Shown piece by piece: positions 31,301 to 41,183 of a stretch of 64,000 bases of DNA. The DNA lies in contig UWYS01000006.1 in NCBI GenBank assembly GCA_900291925.1, positions 930,001 through 994,000 of the forward strand. Reading direction: 5' to 3'. The number at the start of each line of letters is the position of its first letter. Positions within the stretch are counted from its first letter, which is position 1. A program made the position numbers and the translations under genes. This stretch comes from Thecaphora thlaspeos (Eukaryota > Basidiomycota > Ustilaginomycetes > Urocystidales > Glomosporiaceae). The notes beneath the pieces are model-generated. The model saw only the letters and a program-made list of their open reading frames with translations, had not been told where the DNA came from and did not search any database.

Positions 31301-32892
31301 CTCATGGCGAAGAGGCTGTTGCCGGCGAGGCCGAGGTATGCCGAGCGACGCTTCTTGCTGGCCGAGGAGGGGTCGCCTTCGAGCGGCGGGACGGATCCCG
31401 TATCGCCGCTGCCGATCTGCGGAAAGATGCGATTGACGGATACCGGCGGGTGCGAGACGAGGATGGGGCGGCTCATTGGCTTGGTGTTCTGCAGGTGCGG
31501 GGCCGGGTAGACGACATCAAAGATGCCGGCGACGCTGGCGCGAAGGTCGCTCATCCAGAGCGTCTTCTTGTCGTCGTCCGGGTCGACGCTCGAGAGGTTG
31601 AAGCAGACGACGCTGCCGTCCTCGGGCATGCCCATGATGGCGCGGTCGTCCGGATGATCGGCGCCGTACCAGATCGACTGGATGTCGCGATCGCCGGCGT
31701 TGGGCGCAAACGTGCTAAAGTGTAGCGTCTGGAGCAGCTGGGGCGAGTTGCGCGAGTGGATGTTGAGCGTGTAATCTGTGCGACCGATGTAGGCCCATGC
31801 GTTGGCCTCGGACGTCGTCGAGCTGCCAAAGACGGGCTCGTCGTCGATGCATGCCTCGGCGCCGGGCTTTCGGCCTGCTGGACCTGCGGTTGGTTTTGGT
31901 GGAGACGCGGGATCGGCGGCTGGCTCGGTGGCCTGGGCGCCGCACCACACGCCACCCTCGCGCCCGCCGAAAACGGCGCCGAGCTTGCCGGTGCGTACGT
32001 CGAGCTCGACGAGCGTCGTCTGCTTCTGTCCGACAAAGACGCGCGAGTCGTCTCCGGCAAAGGAAAAGGGGCTCAGTTCGACCAGCTGGGGAAGCGTCAG
32101 TGGGAGCTTGTCCAGGTAGACCTGGCCCGCCACGTTATGCCCTTGGCCGGCATGGGCGCCGTCCATGTTGCTGCCGCCGGGACCACTTGCCCTGTGCGTG
32201 CGCGTGGAGCGTTTGGAGGAGAGGACGTAGATGTCACCTGCGGACGAGGGCTCTACGATGTAGATCCCGCCTGCCTCTAGCTCTGCGATGGAGCCGGCGC
32301 CGAGGCTGGCAAAGGCGGACTGGTCGCCGAGGCCCTGTACGATTTCTGCGAACGACATCTGCTCCTTGCCGTAGAGGGCGGTGACGAGGGGGCGGAGGAG
32401 CGAGTCGGAGTTGTGGCTGGATTGGGGCGAAAGGCTCCAGAGCTGCTCGCCGGTCTTGCGATCGAGGGCGTAGAGACCGCCCTCTACACTGGTAAGGACG
32501 AGGATGTCGGAGAGGACGAGATCGGACGAGATGGCGGGCCGTGCGGTCAAGGGTATGGACCTATGGCGGTGGGCGCCGGGGCGGTCGAAGTGAGCGGGCT
32601 GCGCATGCGCGTGCGCGTGCGCGTGACGCTGATGACGGACCAGGGCGCGAGGTGCGGCGGCGCTGTCAGCGGCGTCAGTGTCGGGGAGGGGTACAATGGC
32701 GCTGCGGTTGGCTTTGTCGTTGGAGTGAGGTGCTGCTGCTACTGTCGCGAGGGCGGCCAGGGCCAAGAAGGCGACCAAGATGATCTTGAGGTCTCGGTAG
32801 AAGGGGGTGCGACGTGGAGGTGAGGCGGCAGGGTTGGAAGCTGGGCTGTAGCCGGGAGCGGTATATGGCGGTGATAGCAGAGGCAGGCGCAT
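28339..32892 (-). CDS. ire1: Ire1 unfolded-protein-response sensor kinase/endoribonuclease
   Basis: This single exon encodes 1,517 residues. An N-terminal hydrophobic segment (about 35-54) is the signal/anchor into the ER. The luminal domain has PQQ-like strands (SDILVLTSVEGGLYALDRKTGEQLW). A transmembrane helix is at about 704-728, then a long low-complexity cytosolic linker rich in Ala, Lys and acidic residues. The kinase has the glycine loop GYGSSGTVVFKG, Lys1108, HRD 1198-1200 and DFG 1223-1225. After WRAPEIL an unusual Ser/Gly-rich insertion of about 35 residues precedes LTRAVDIFALG. The KEN RNase domain is at about 1382-1517 (FLQDASDRFEIMEKDP ... LGKFRKYDATSVQDLLRAMRNKKHHY). It should splice the Hac1/Cib1 mRNA during ER stress. 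It is divergent from Atp11. Confidence 0.96.
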   Translation of the reverse strand: MRLPLLSPPYTAPGYSPASNPAASPPRRTPFYRDLKIILVAFLALAALATVAAAPHSNDKANRSAIVPLPDTDAADSAAAPRALVRHQRHAHAHAHAQPAHFDRPGAHRHRSIPLTARPAISSDLVLSDILVLTSVEGGLYALDRKTGEQLWSLSPQSSHNSDSLLRPLVTALYGKEQMSFAEIVQGLGDQSAFASLGAGSIAELEAGGIYIVEPSSAGDIYVLSSKRSTRTHRASGPGGSNMDGAHAGQGHNVAGQVYLDKLPLTLPQLVELSPFSFAGDDSRVFVGQKQTTLVELDVRTGKLGAVFGGREGGVWCGAQATEPAADPASPPKPTAGPAGRKPGAEACIDDEPVFGSSTTSEANAWAYIGRTDYTLNIHSRNSPQLLQTLHFSTFAPNAGDRDIQSIWYGADHPDDRAIMGMPEDGSVVCFNLSSVDPDDDKKTLWMSDLRASVAGIFDVVYPAPHLQNTKPMSRPILVSHPPVSVNRIFPQIGSGDTGSVPPLEGDPSSASKKRRSAYLGLAGNSLFAMSGTRFPLVAFTSKAVAGLPDGQAAAERDEGFALPPSDSSWANDRKCASFGCWLGSYTLEVDTSAEGDLQESLLDSERLLEIDGDRADRPKLAIGDRPANVGGGPNQHGSERPTRDARGPASAPGKSQSSPRKTPQSGKGKQQHSTGDEFETPSIPLPPRSSDDEAAGYVRPWKSRASLIFLQLIGILVIGILSGTTYIGFQQQQARSEYEAADIAKGVVWVPALKEQEAGFSLVSAVGEKATEAKAKQLEDATRRSKEDVDPANKAANNGSSSSGTSSMANGTASAGEMAASIEELGLDLAEDGLPGGAAAAKKRANKRRRRGKRAGAAAAARAAKASKNGEGGQGEGEEGDDRADDSGDEDDDGREAAEQASPKDLDEGIDAAPDGSAIVDAGGAAKVGARARSESSSTASDASLVARDTAKGTPRKAGQDGGSKEPLQSGRAPVTAAVNGGKAHVRSTQQALEPLSALSTTATATLGTPQLTQALMSPTMNTSALMESGWPAVGDRDDSIPTALGEQAARIAAVGASAVSSSSSATAATSSMKSLSLQISEEVLGYGSSGTVVFKGTFQGRAVAVKRLLRDFVNVASKEVSLLESADNHPNVIRYFYKELTPSFLFIALELCPASLADVVERPNDFRELSVLLEPKRTLHQIASGLRHLHTLSIVHRDIKPQNILVSTSSSGRSLKMLLSDFGLSKRLDGMAQTSFSQTMNNPGGTVGWRAPEILRGDVNLDAGSESESSLGNSSGPRNDSGGGGATEERQRLTRAVDIFALGCLAYYVLSNGDHPFGTRFEREMNIIRRHVDSSRLDGLGEEGHEAQDLVLQMVDHDPRRRPSANDVLTHPYFWDANKRLNFLQDASDRFEIMEKDPPTAALVLLEAKASKVVGHDWHRRCDKAFLENLGKFRKYDATSVQDLLRAMRNKKHHYQDMPPHLKRMLGALPDGFLGYFTRRFPELFLHVHGVITALPLIRTEAMFREYFVCPEQDH

Positions 32893-33461
32893 GTTGGGCA
32901 GAGGAGATCGGCGATGGTGGAGGAGGGTAAATGAAGAGGGCGGAGGATGAGGCTACGCTGGCGGGCTACAGGGTCAGGTTGTTGCAGAGAAGCGAGATGC
33001 AGGTGGGCATGAGTATGCGGGGTAGAGGGGAAGGTCCGTGTGCCGTAGCGGACCGGTGCTAAAATCAAGCCATGGGTTGGTAGAAGGGATGGTGTGCTGG
33101 TTGGTTGGTGGTGGTGGTAGTGTGGAGGAGAGAGAAAGGAGGGAGGGAGGGAGACAGAGAAGAGTCGCCGCCGCCGCTTGGCGCGACAGTCTGAGTGCGC
33201 TCTAAAAAGGGCCAAGCGTCGGCTGGCGCCGACATGCCACATGCTGCCACAGCGCTCCGGCCTCGGCGAAAGGCAGCGCGACGCCTCTCCGCGCCCGAAG
33301 GAAACCGAAGGCAATTCAGGCAAGCCAGGCAAGCCAGGCAACCCCAAGACTCGGCCGCGCCAACTCCACCTGCACTTCTTCTGCTTCTTCTTCTTCGCCT
33401 TCTTCTTCTTCGCTCCACCACCATCTTGTCCCTCGCAACCTATCCTCCTCCTCCCGTCGCC
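32893..33461. promoter_or_regulatory. Shared divergent upstream region of Ire1 and Atp11
   Basis: This 570-bp region separates the two start codons. It contains a tandem GCAAGCCAG repeat at about 33,320-33,341 and a CTT-triplet tract at 33,374-33,412 in the Atp11 leader. No gene is seen. Confidence 0.5.
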
Positions 33462-34724
33462 ATGGCCCTCCCCACCCACCTCGCCCGGCGAGCCGCATCG
33501 GCTCCCCAAGCGCCCAGTCCCTCTCGCCTCGCCACCGCCAACACCGCCGCCCTGCCTCGCGCCTCGTCTTCCCGCCGACCGTACGCCAGCGTTTCCACCC
33601 CGAGCCCCTTCCAGCATCACACCGACGACTCCCAGACTCCGGCACAGCGCGCAAAGCAGGCACACGCCAGTCCATCCGAGCGCAAGTCCCTGCTCGACCA
33701 GCGTCGCGAACGCAAGTTTGCAGAATACCAGAGCAAGCTCCAGCTCAAGGCCATGCAAGAGGGCCTCTCCTCCGTCGAACAGCTCATAGCTCAAAAGCTC
33801 CACCACACCCAGTCTCAGTCCACCACTCCTCCCTCCTCCGCCACCGGCCAGTCTGAAATGGAAAAGTCCGATGCCAGGGTAGCCGCCAGCATCCGCGCGC
33901 GCGCCGAGGCAGAGGCTCGTCGCAAGCTCGAGACGGGCCAGCTCGGCTCCAACCCCAACGCTACCGGCGACGCTTCCATCGACGGACCCGTCAAGCCCCT
34001 CCACCGCATCCTCGACCTCGAGAAGCTCACCGGTCAGGACACCGAGACGATCGGCAAGATCTGGACGGCATACCACATGCTCAAGGGCAAGCTCTCCGCC
34101 GTCATCCCCGTCTCGTCCTACCACCAACTGCTGGCGAGCGCTCGCAACTTTCCGCAGTTCGTCCTACCCCTACCGCGCGAGATCGTAGGAGGCGAAGAGA
34201 CGCCAGCGAACGAGGCAAAGCAACAGGGCTACGAGATTCAGTACCTCGAATGGGCCTTTGTCCCTAAGAGTCCTGCGAGCAGCAAGGTCGGCGGGGACCC
34301 CATCGAAAAGATCCCAGAACCCACCACGGTCCTCTTTACGCCGCTGGCAGAGTACAAGATGAGGCAGGAGTTCGCACGGCCGGCCCTGATCCTATCGCAC
34401 TACACCGATCTGGCACATAGCAAGGGTATCGTTCTGATGCGCGGAGAAATCACCGGGGCTGAGGAGTCGGAAGACGAGGAGGCGACGCAGAACAAGCAGG
34501 ACGCCCCCGCCCCCGTCCCCGCCCCCGTCGCGACGACGAAGACCCGCATCTCGCAAGCGGATGCACAGTTGCTCTCCTTGATGCTGCAACGCTTCTACCT
34601 TGCTTCCAAGATGGGAGAAAAGGGTATGGAGCAATGCATCAAGCTCCTCGAAACGTTCCATGCCAAGCCGGACGACTTTAGCGTAGAGGAACTGGTCAAG
34701 GCGTCTTACGATATCACGTTGTGA
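33462..34724 (+). CDS. atp11: Atp11, F1-ATPase assembly chaperone (mitochondrial)
   Basis: Atp11 binds unassembled F1 beta subunits in the mitochondrial matrix. ATG 33462 has a CGCCATGG context and gives 420 residues. The N-terminus (MALPTHLARRAASAPQAPS ... SSRRPYASVS) is Arg/Ala/Ser-rich without acidic residues, a good matrix-targeting presequence. The ATP11 domain begins near KPLHRILDLEKLTGQDTETI and shows GKIWTAYHMLKGKLSAVIP, RNFPQFVLPLPRE, IQYLEWAFVP, VLFTPLAEYKMRQEFARPAL and the C-terminal MGEKGMEQCIKLLETFH. An insertion of acidic and PAPVP repeats (near residues 330-360) is not part of the usual domain. The frame is open upstream, but no ATG lies there. Confidence 0.94.
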   Translation: MALPTHLARRAASAPQAPSPSRLATANTAALPRASSSRRPYASVSTPSPFQHHTDDSQTPAQRAKQAHASPSERKSLLDQRRERKFAEYQSKLQLKAMQEGLSSVEQLIAQKLHHTQSQSTTPPSSATGQSEMEKSDARVAASIRARAEAEARRKLETGQLGSNPNATGDASIDGPVKPLHRILDLEKLTGQDTETIGKIWTAYHMLKGKLSAVIPVSSYHQLLASARNFPQFVLPLPREIVGGEETPANEAKQQGYEIQYLEWAFVPKSPASSKVGGDPIEKIPEPTTVLFTPLAEYKMRQEFARPALILSHYTDLAHSKGIVLMRGEITGAEESEDEEATQNKQDAPAPVPAPVATTKTRISQADAQLLSLMLQRFYLASKMGEKGMEQCIKLLETFHAKPDDFSVEELVKASYDITL

Positions 34725-35045
34725 ATGGAGGGAGAGAAGGTGTCTGTACGGATAACGAGCAGTTCATAGCATATAGATTTTAGACATGCCCATCGTCGCT
34801 TTCAGAGATCGCTTCTATTTGCCCCTCGCGCGGCGCAGGTCCATCCGTTCTTCAGGCGACGAGACCGACGTGGTAGGTTACGCATTCCCAGCGTGGACGA
34901 TAGGGACAAGGCGATTCATCGCCCCTCAAGACGAGAATTCCTGCACATTGCCCATCTACCATATTCTGGATCCTTGGGGCAATTTCCCCTTCTTCACATG
35001 GTCTGATCATCTAAAGAAGAAAAGGGGGGTTGGAGAGGGGTGTCT
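34725..35045. other. Convergent spacer between Atp11 and Utp6
   Basis: About 320 bp between two stop codons facing each other, with lower GC than its surroundings. Nothing recognisable. Confidence 0.5.
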
Positions 35046-38000
35046 CTACATTTCCTCCTCATCTTCCTCGACCGACGCGACCACACTGTTGGAAAGACGT
35101 TCACATACCTCACTCCAACCCTTTTCCAACCTCCTAACCTCGCCCGCTGCCCTCTCGTCCCCAAACGCACTCGTACAACTCCTCTTACCACTCTCCAGCA
35201 CCTTCAACACCGTTCCCATCTCCTCTTTCTTAACTTCGACAAGGAAAGAGAGGTATCGGATCCAAGTCTCTGCCAACTTCGCTCCAGCTTCTTTGTCGTC
35301 GTTTGATCTGCGCGCAGAGGTGGAGAGGCGAGAGGTGAGCAGATCGAGAGATCGTATGTAAAGTGAGGTTATGCGGTCGTCAAGTCGAGCCGCCTCGTTA
35401 GACATCTCCTCCTCACCGACGACGACGAGTGAAGATCGAAGTGAGATCAGATGGTCGATCAAGAAGGCGTAGAAGTTTTCGCTCCCGAACGAAGAGGAGA
35501 GGATGTGATCGATAGAGCAATCAAGGTTCGTACGCTTGCCCTTAGAACGCGTAGAGCGAGAATCGATCTCGGAGCAGAGTGAGACGTAGCGCTTCAGGAC
35601 TAGGTCGTGCGTTGCTTGCTTCTTGGCCTGCAACATCGAGAGATTCGACGACGCCCGGACCGTTGAGACCGTAGAGCGCGAGAGAAGAGATGAGGTCGTG
35701 CGGATCGCCGTCTGCCGGGTGGGTAGTCGTAGAGGGAGAAAAGAGAGGATCCAAAGCCTCGTCAGCACGAGCGTGGCGTCCACAACTTCGCAAATCGTCC
35801 GTACCAACAACGACAGCATGCAACTCACCTCGTACTCGGCGTGCATCCACTTGGCCGCCTTCTTGACCGCCTTGCCCTCCTTGACGCCTCCGGCCGTGGC
35901 AATCTGATGCACCTCGCCCTGGATCCAGTCGAGGTAGGCGTTCCACAGCCCACCCTGAAAGGCCGACGCGTCGTCGCTGCCCTCTTCGCCGTCGGCCGTC
36001 GAGTCCTGATCAAGCTCGGCGTTGGAACAGACCAACAGGCCCTTTGTCCATTCCGTCGACATCTTCTGCCGCTTCGTCTTGGCGTCGACGGTCGCTTCCG
36101 GCTCGGACTGGAGGAGGGCGAGCTTGAGTTCAATGCGCAGACGCCAAAGGTCCTCGTTGCCCGGGAAGCCGCCTTTTGAAGCGGGCGCGGTGGCCTCTTC
36201 GACCTCCTTGATCGCCTTGGAGAGCTTCTTGGAAGAAGGGGCGGGAGATACAGCGTCTGTGACGGCGAGCGCGCCGTACTTGCGCCGGAGGATGGATGCG
36301 TGCATCTGGCCGCTCTCAACGCCGTGGCCCGCCTTCCGCGCCTCGGCGATCATCTCGGTCCTGACCGCGTCGATGTACTTGAGTAGGTTTGCCTCGTCGA
36401 TCGCCGAGCGCGACGTGTTGCTCAGCAGATTGAGCAGCAGCGTCGCCGCCGTGTAAAAGTCCGATTTGGCGTTGTACGAGCTGAGCACCGACGAAGCAGA
36501 GGCGGGTAGCGGCGCTGCGACGCAGAGAGGGCGCATCGTCTCGACCAGATGCTGGACCGCCTGCGGCACCAGACCGCTGCGCGCTAGCCGTAGCGACAGG
36601 AGCGAAGGCTCCGTCTTCTCGTCGCCACCTTCCGCCACCGGGTCGACCAGGGCCGCCTCGAGTAGCTGGAGCGTCAGGCGAAGCGCCATCGAGCTGCTCG
36701 AAGACGCGGAGCGGTTGCCGCCGCCCATCCGGATCCACTCCGCCAGGTCCAGGAGAGCGTCCGAGTCCTCGGAGAAGGTGGTCCGCAGCGTGCTCGCCTT
36801 GGCGAGGCGCTCGCCGTCGCGCAGCTCGGCCACCGCTTCGGCCTCGGCCTCCATCTCCTCCTCCACCGAGAGCAGCTTCTCGATCGGATCGCGGAACGCT
36901 CGTGTGGCCACCAGCGTCGCGACGGGCGCGTAGTAACGCCAGCTCCACCGCTCGCGGTCGGCGAGGACGTCGTAGACGGCGCCGATCAGCCTCATGCGCA
37001 GCGTTTCGCCGCTCCTGGTGGCGTGGGCCTGGACCTCCTTCTTCGAATTAGATGCCTGCTGGCCCGAGATGGCGCCGCCGGCCGAGTCGGCGAGCGGAAA
37101 GTTGCGGAAGAGCTCGAGCAGGGCTAGCAGGAAGACGAAGTGCAGCGAGGGCGGCAGCGTCGAGAGGGCGTTGGAGATCAGGAAGACGGGGATCGAGCCG
37201 CGGAGAATCGACAGCTGGGCTGCCGGAATCTCGATCGCGCCGCGCTGGGTGTAGGTATTGGGCTTCTTAGCGTTGGACGAAGACGAATACGTCCGGGAAG
37301 GTGTCGCGTCTGCATCGAGCTCGACGCCTTCCTCCTTTTCGGGCACCTGCGAGAGGAGCACCCTTTCGTTCTCGTCGGCATCGCCTTCCTCCGCTTCCGT
37401 CTCGTCCTGCAGCGTCTGGGCAACGGCCGAGACCTCGGGATCGTCGGCGCTCCTCACCGCCGCATCCTGCTCGTCTCCTTCCCACTGGATGCCCAGCACG
37501 ATCCATCTCCGCCTCAGCCGCTCGATGAAGACGAGCTCCATTCGGAAGTACTCAATCCAAAGCCGCAGCAAATCAGTCTCTCTAGCGGACAGCTTCAGCT
37601 TGAGGGGCCCAGAGAGGGCCGCCGATGTAGAAGACTGCGCAAGGGCCGAGGAGTCGTCGCCGGTCCTGAGCTTCTTGCCCGCGTCGTCAGTCGGATCGGT
37701 GCCGTTCTTGCGCTTCAGGCCAGCCGCCGCTACGGCTGCGGCCTCGCGGGTCTTCCAAGACAGGGCATTCTGCCTGAGCGCCCTTTGAAGGAGCGAGCGC
37801 GCGGCGGTTGTGCTCAAGTTGCTGTTGAGCTCGTGCGAGGCAGCCGAGAGCCAGAGGGGTATGTTGTTCGGGTGGAGCGAGAGGGCGCGTGCGTAGAGAC
37901 GGCCGACGACGACACGCATCTTGCGCTTGTTGGCCCACTGGATGTAGCGCTGCCAGCTATCTACGTCCCACTTGAAGCGGCGCACCAGCCTCTCCCAGAT

Positions 38001-38282
38001 TGAGACTATGTGTCCTGTGTGGAGGGCGTAGTTCTGCTGGGTGAAATGGCGCCCGAGATCCATGCGGACGGCTTTTGTGACGATGAGGTCAGAGAGGGAC
38101 TGCTCGAAGTCGGCGTAGCGGAGGAAGTCGACCTTTTGAGGCGCGCGGCGGATGAGGCGGGCCTCGTGCGCCTGGCGCTGCGACGTGATGGAGTGAAGCT
38201 GCTCCTTTGTGAAGATAGCATTGTCGTCGAGCAGCTGGAGCTGTGGGAGCGAGCGCTCGAGGTGGTACTGGACACGCTCCAT
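35046..38282 (-). CDS. utp6: Utp6, U3 snoRNP / small-subunit processome protein with HAT repeats
   Basis: Utp6 is part of the UtpB complex needed for 18S rRNA maturation in the nucleolus. ATG 38282 starts MERVQYHLERSLPQLQLL, a very typical Utp6 N-terminus, followed by HAT repeats (RFKWDVDSWQRYIQWANKR, ARALSLHPNNIPLWLSAASHE) and LLRLWIEYFRMELVFIERLRRR. Exon 1 is 38282-35829. The donor GTGAGT at 35828 is clear. The acceptor is ambiguous: either after 35712 (intron 117 bp with a CTGAC branch site, total 1,039 residues) or after 35628 (TTGCAG, total 1,011 residues). Both are phase 0. The C-terminal part (AETWIRYLSFLVEVKK) continues the repeat pattern and ends VEEDEEEM. Length is about twice yeast Utp6 because of low-complexity insertions. 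Confidence 0.9.
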   Translation of the reverse strand: MERVQYHLERSLPQLQLLDDNAIFTKEQLHSITSQRQAHEARLIRRAPQKVDFLRYADFEQSLSDLIVTKAVRMDLGRHFTQQNYALHTGHIVSIWERLVRRFKWDVDSWQRYIQWANKRKMRVVVGRLYARALSLHPNNIPLWLSAASHELNSNLSTTAARSLLQRALRQNALSWKTREAAAVAAAGLKRKNGTDPTDDAGKKLRTGDDSSALAQSSTSAALSGPLKLKLSARETDLLRLWIEYFRMELVFIERLRRRWIVLGIQWEGDEQDAAVRSADDPEVSAVAQTLQDETEAEEGDADENERVLLSQVPEKEEGVELDADATPSRTYSSSSNAKKPNTYTQRGAIEIPAAQLSILRGSIPVFLISNALSTLPPSLHFVFLLALLELFRNFPLADSAGGAISGQQASNSKKEVQAHATRSGETLRMRLIGAVYDVLADRERWSWRYYAPVATLVATRAFRDPIEKLLSVEEEMEAEAEAVAELRDGERLAKASTLRTTFSEDSDALLDLAEWIRMGGGNRSASSSSSMALRLTLQLLEAALVDPVAEGGDEKTEPSLLSLRLARSGLVPQAVQHLVETMRPLCVAAPLPASASSVLSSYNAKSDFYTAATLLLNLLSNTSRSAIDEANLLKYIDAVRTEMIAEARKAGHGVESGQMHASILRRKYGALAVTDAVSPAPSSKKLSKAIKEVEEATAPASKGGFPGNEDLWRLRIELKLALLQSEPEATVDAKTKRQKMSTEWTKGLLVCSNAELDQDSTADGEEGSDDASAFQGGLWNAYLDWIQGEVHQIATAGGVKEGKAVKKAAKWMHAEYEVSCMLSLLVRTICEVVDATLVLTRLWILSFLPLRLPTRQTAIRTTSSLLSRSTVSTVRASSNLSMLQAKKQATHDLVLKRYVSLCSEIDSRSTRSKGKRTNLDCSIDHILSSSFGSENFYAFLIDHLISLRSSLVVVGEEEMSNEAARLDDRITSLYIRSLDLLTSRLSTSARRSNDDKEAGAKLAETWIRYLSFLVEVKKEEMGTVLKVLESGKRSCTSAFGDERAAGEVRRLEKGWSEVCERLSNSVVASVEEDEEEM

Positions 38283-39654
38283 GGTGGCTGGGCGGCGGTG
38301 GTGTGGTTGCTGCCGCTCCTGGCTACGCGCGCTTCGCAAGGGGGGGAGGGAAAATCAGCGGGACAAGCCAAAGACGAGAGGCGGCAGTGGGGGTGGTGTG
38401 GTGCGTGTGAGTGGATGTGTAAGAAGAAGCTGGCTTTGGTGTTGGTAGCTCAGCCGGGTGGAAGGAAGGGTGTGGGTCGCTCGTTGGTGTTGCTCGTCGT
38501 CGTCAAGAATTTCTCGCCGAGCAGGTCGACGTTGGCCCAGAAGAAATCCCAAAATCCCTGCCCGCCTGCCAGCCGGCTGGTTGCCTGCTCCATAAACAAA
38601 AAAATGGGAGAGGAAAAGGGTCCTCCTCGCTTGACCCTTTCTCGTGCGGGTCTCGCCTGCGGGCCTCTGCGTGTTGCGCCCCGTTGAAGGATCGACTGAC
38701 CCGCCCGCGGCCTGGCTCCCTCCACAGCCTTGCGTGGCTGGCGCTTGCCGTGGCTGGGCTTGCGGTCATGGGCAGACGAGCGCTGCTCCTGACCCATCGT
38801 CAGCGTGCTGACGACCGCAACCCGAGAGGCGGCGCTCGTTTGAACGTCCAGCCGGCCCGCGTTCCGCTATTGCTTGCGTTCTCACTGGCGTGCGTCTCGC
38901 CGCCATCATCCTACCCATATCGGCTCTCTCGACTCGAACCCATTTCCCCTCGCAACTTGTCCAACGCCGTACAATCCACTAGCTCGCCTGCGACCACTTG
39001 CGTCCCGACCGGTAGAGCAAACCGACAAAGCAGGCTCCTTCCGTCTCAACGTGAGTAGTTGTGCAGGTGCAACGCCCACCCTAGTTTCGCGTCGGGCGCC
39101 TCCGAATGTGGGGAGGCGTCGAGCGGACCGTGCCGGCCAAGCGGGACGGTCGTCTCGGCCTCTCAGCCTCAGCCTCAGCTCAGGGTAGACGTGGACAGTC
39201 ACCAGTGTGCTCCTGATACGGTGGCGAGCCGTTTGCTCTGCTGTCACAATAAAGGGCTACGGCGCCATTGGTGGTCATCCGCCCCGCTATTGAGACGCGC
39301 TATCTCGTGATGACAGGAAGCCGCCAACGGAGGGCCATCATCGTTGCAGGTCGGCACACGCGCACCCACACGCACGCCCAAGCCCAAGTCCGCCCTTCAT
39401 CCAGCATCGTTGGCCACAGGCACCCGACTTCTCTGACACTCTTCGGGTTGCCGCCGCCGCCGCCATAGCTCTCCTTGTTCCTCGTTCTCGCTGCTCATTA
39501 CCCTTTACTCATCATCTCACTCTCCTCCTCTACATTCACCTTCCCCTCACGCCGCTGCGCCCCGCCGCATCGCTCCGCTCCTTCTCGGCTTGGACTTTCC
39601 CACAAAAAAACCTTGTCCGCCCGCCCGCTGCCTCTAACGTCGCCACCCTCAATC
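38283..39654. promoter_or_regulatory. 1.37-kb divergent region between Utp6 and Sec4
   Basis: No coding gene is supported. A GTGAGT donor at 39051 and an acceptor TTGCAG ending at 39349 could define a 299-bp intron in the Sec4 leader. The stretch before 39655 is C/T-rich, with an A-run CCCACAAAAAAACC near 39600. Confidence 0.4.
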
Positions 39655-40820
39655 ATGGTTACGCTCTCCGAAACCTACGTCTCCAACCCTACCATCCGTA
39701 CCGACCCGCCGCTCGTTACGACCGGCAATGCCGACACCGCACGCGGCACCTCTCCCATGCCTGCACGCCGCTCCACTTCGTCGGATACCCCTTCACCCTC
39801 TTCGTCGTCCCTGCCCAAACCCGACGTGCCGAAACGCAGCTCCGAGCGTCCTCCACCGCCTTCGGCCCCGGTCTATACGCAGACCTCGTCGCCTTCTCCT
39901 CGACGCTCCCCTCCCCCGCTTTCGTCCGCGATCAAGCCCGTTGCCAGCTCCATTGGTACCATCCGCCACAAGCTCAAGCCCATCGCCGCCTCCAACATGC
40001 CGAACCCTCACTACGACTTCCTCATCAAACTGCTCCTCATCGGCGATTCCGGTGAGTAGTTTGTTTCTCCCTGAGTGGCGCCTGGTCGTCCTTGCTCGGC
40101 CTGCCTTTGCTTCCGCTGCAGCTGCGTATCTCGTCGAAGATTCCCTGGCTGACGCTCTGGACCCCTCTCCTGCCTTGCCCTGTCTCGCTGCCTCCACGCC
40201 ACCGCGCGTTCGCCCGCTACCCAGGTGTCGGCAAATCGTGCCTGCTGCTGCGCTTCTGCGACGATGCCTGGACGCCGTCGTTCATCACGACGATCGGCAT
40301 TGACTTCAAGATCCGCACGATAGAGCTCGACGGCAAGCGCATCAAGCTCCAGATCTGGGACACGGCTGGCCAGGAGCGCTTCCGCACCATCACGACGGCC
40401 TACTACCGCGGCGCGATGGGCATCCTGCTCGTGTTTGACGTGACTGACGAAAAGTCGTTTCAGAACGTGCGGACCTGGCACTCGAACATCGAGCAGCACG
40501 CTTCCGAGGGCGTCTCCAAGATCCTGATTGGCAACAAGTCGGACTGGGAGGAGAAGCGCGTCGTCACGACCGAGCAGGGCGAGGAGCTGGCGCGCGAGCT
40601 CGGCATCCCCTACATTGAGACGAGCGCAAAGAGCAACGACAACGTCGAAGAGGCCTTCTTCAACCTCGCGCGAGAGGTCAAGGCGAGGTTGATCGATACG
40701 GCCGCCGCATCGGCCACACCGGCCGCGGGCGCTGGGTCCGGAGCGGATGGGGGCGCAGCGGGAAGCGTCAACGTCGCCGGTGGCAACCGAACGGGCCAGA
40801 CGGGCGGATGCTGCTCGTAG
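39655..40820 (+). CDS. sec4: Sec4/Rab8-type secretory Rab GTPase with N-terminal extension, two exons
   Basis: This GTPase drives post-Golgi vesicles to the plasma membrane. Exons are 39655-40051 and 40225-40820; the intron (173 bp) splits the first P-loop glycine-valine, recreating GDSGVGKS (130-137). Downstream are [23 protein letters not shown] (Sec4/Rab8 effector region), [27 protein letters not shown] and ETSAKSN. The protein is 330 residues. Residues 1-114 form a Ser/Pro-rich extension that ordinary Rabs lack. Met115 (39997) begins the canonical [16 protein letters not shown], so a second start is possible. The C-terminus GGCCS has two adjacent cysteines for geranylgeranylation followed by one Ser. 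The variable region before it is Ala/Gly-rich. Confidence 0.93.
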
Positions 40821-41183
40821 GGCGGTGGCGCGCCAAGGCGTTCCTGAAGCCTTGGCACAAGCCCACCCTGTCCGTCCTCGAACGGAGAGGCTTAGAGCAG
40901 ATAGAAGCCGCTATACGTACCCGTTCCTCGACCACTCCTCGTTTAACGATCCAACGTCTAGTTTTGGCTGTACATACCCCGCCTTTGATCCTCTCCCAGA
41001 ATCACATCGCGTCGTCCACGTCCCGCTCGTTGTTTCGCTAAATCTGTACGCTTATCTGCATTACCATTCGTGCTGGTTCGGTCCGAGCCTTGGAGATATT
41101 CAGACACACACCAGACGTGCACAAACACACCACGTCGTCCGACATCAACGCCATGACATTTCACCTTCCATACTACGACCTGA
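40821..41183. other. Convergent spacer between Sec4 and Tip20/RINT1
   Basis: About 360 bp between the Sec4 and Tip20 stop codons, lower in GC than the flanking genes. No gene or strong structure is seen. Confidence 0.5.
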
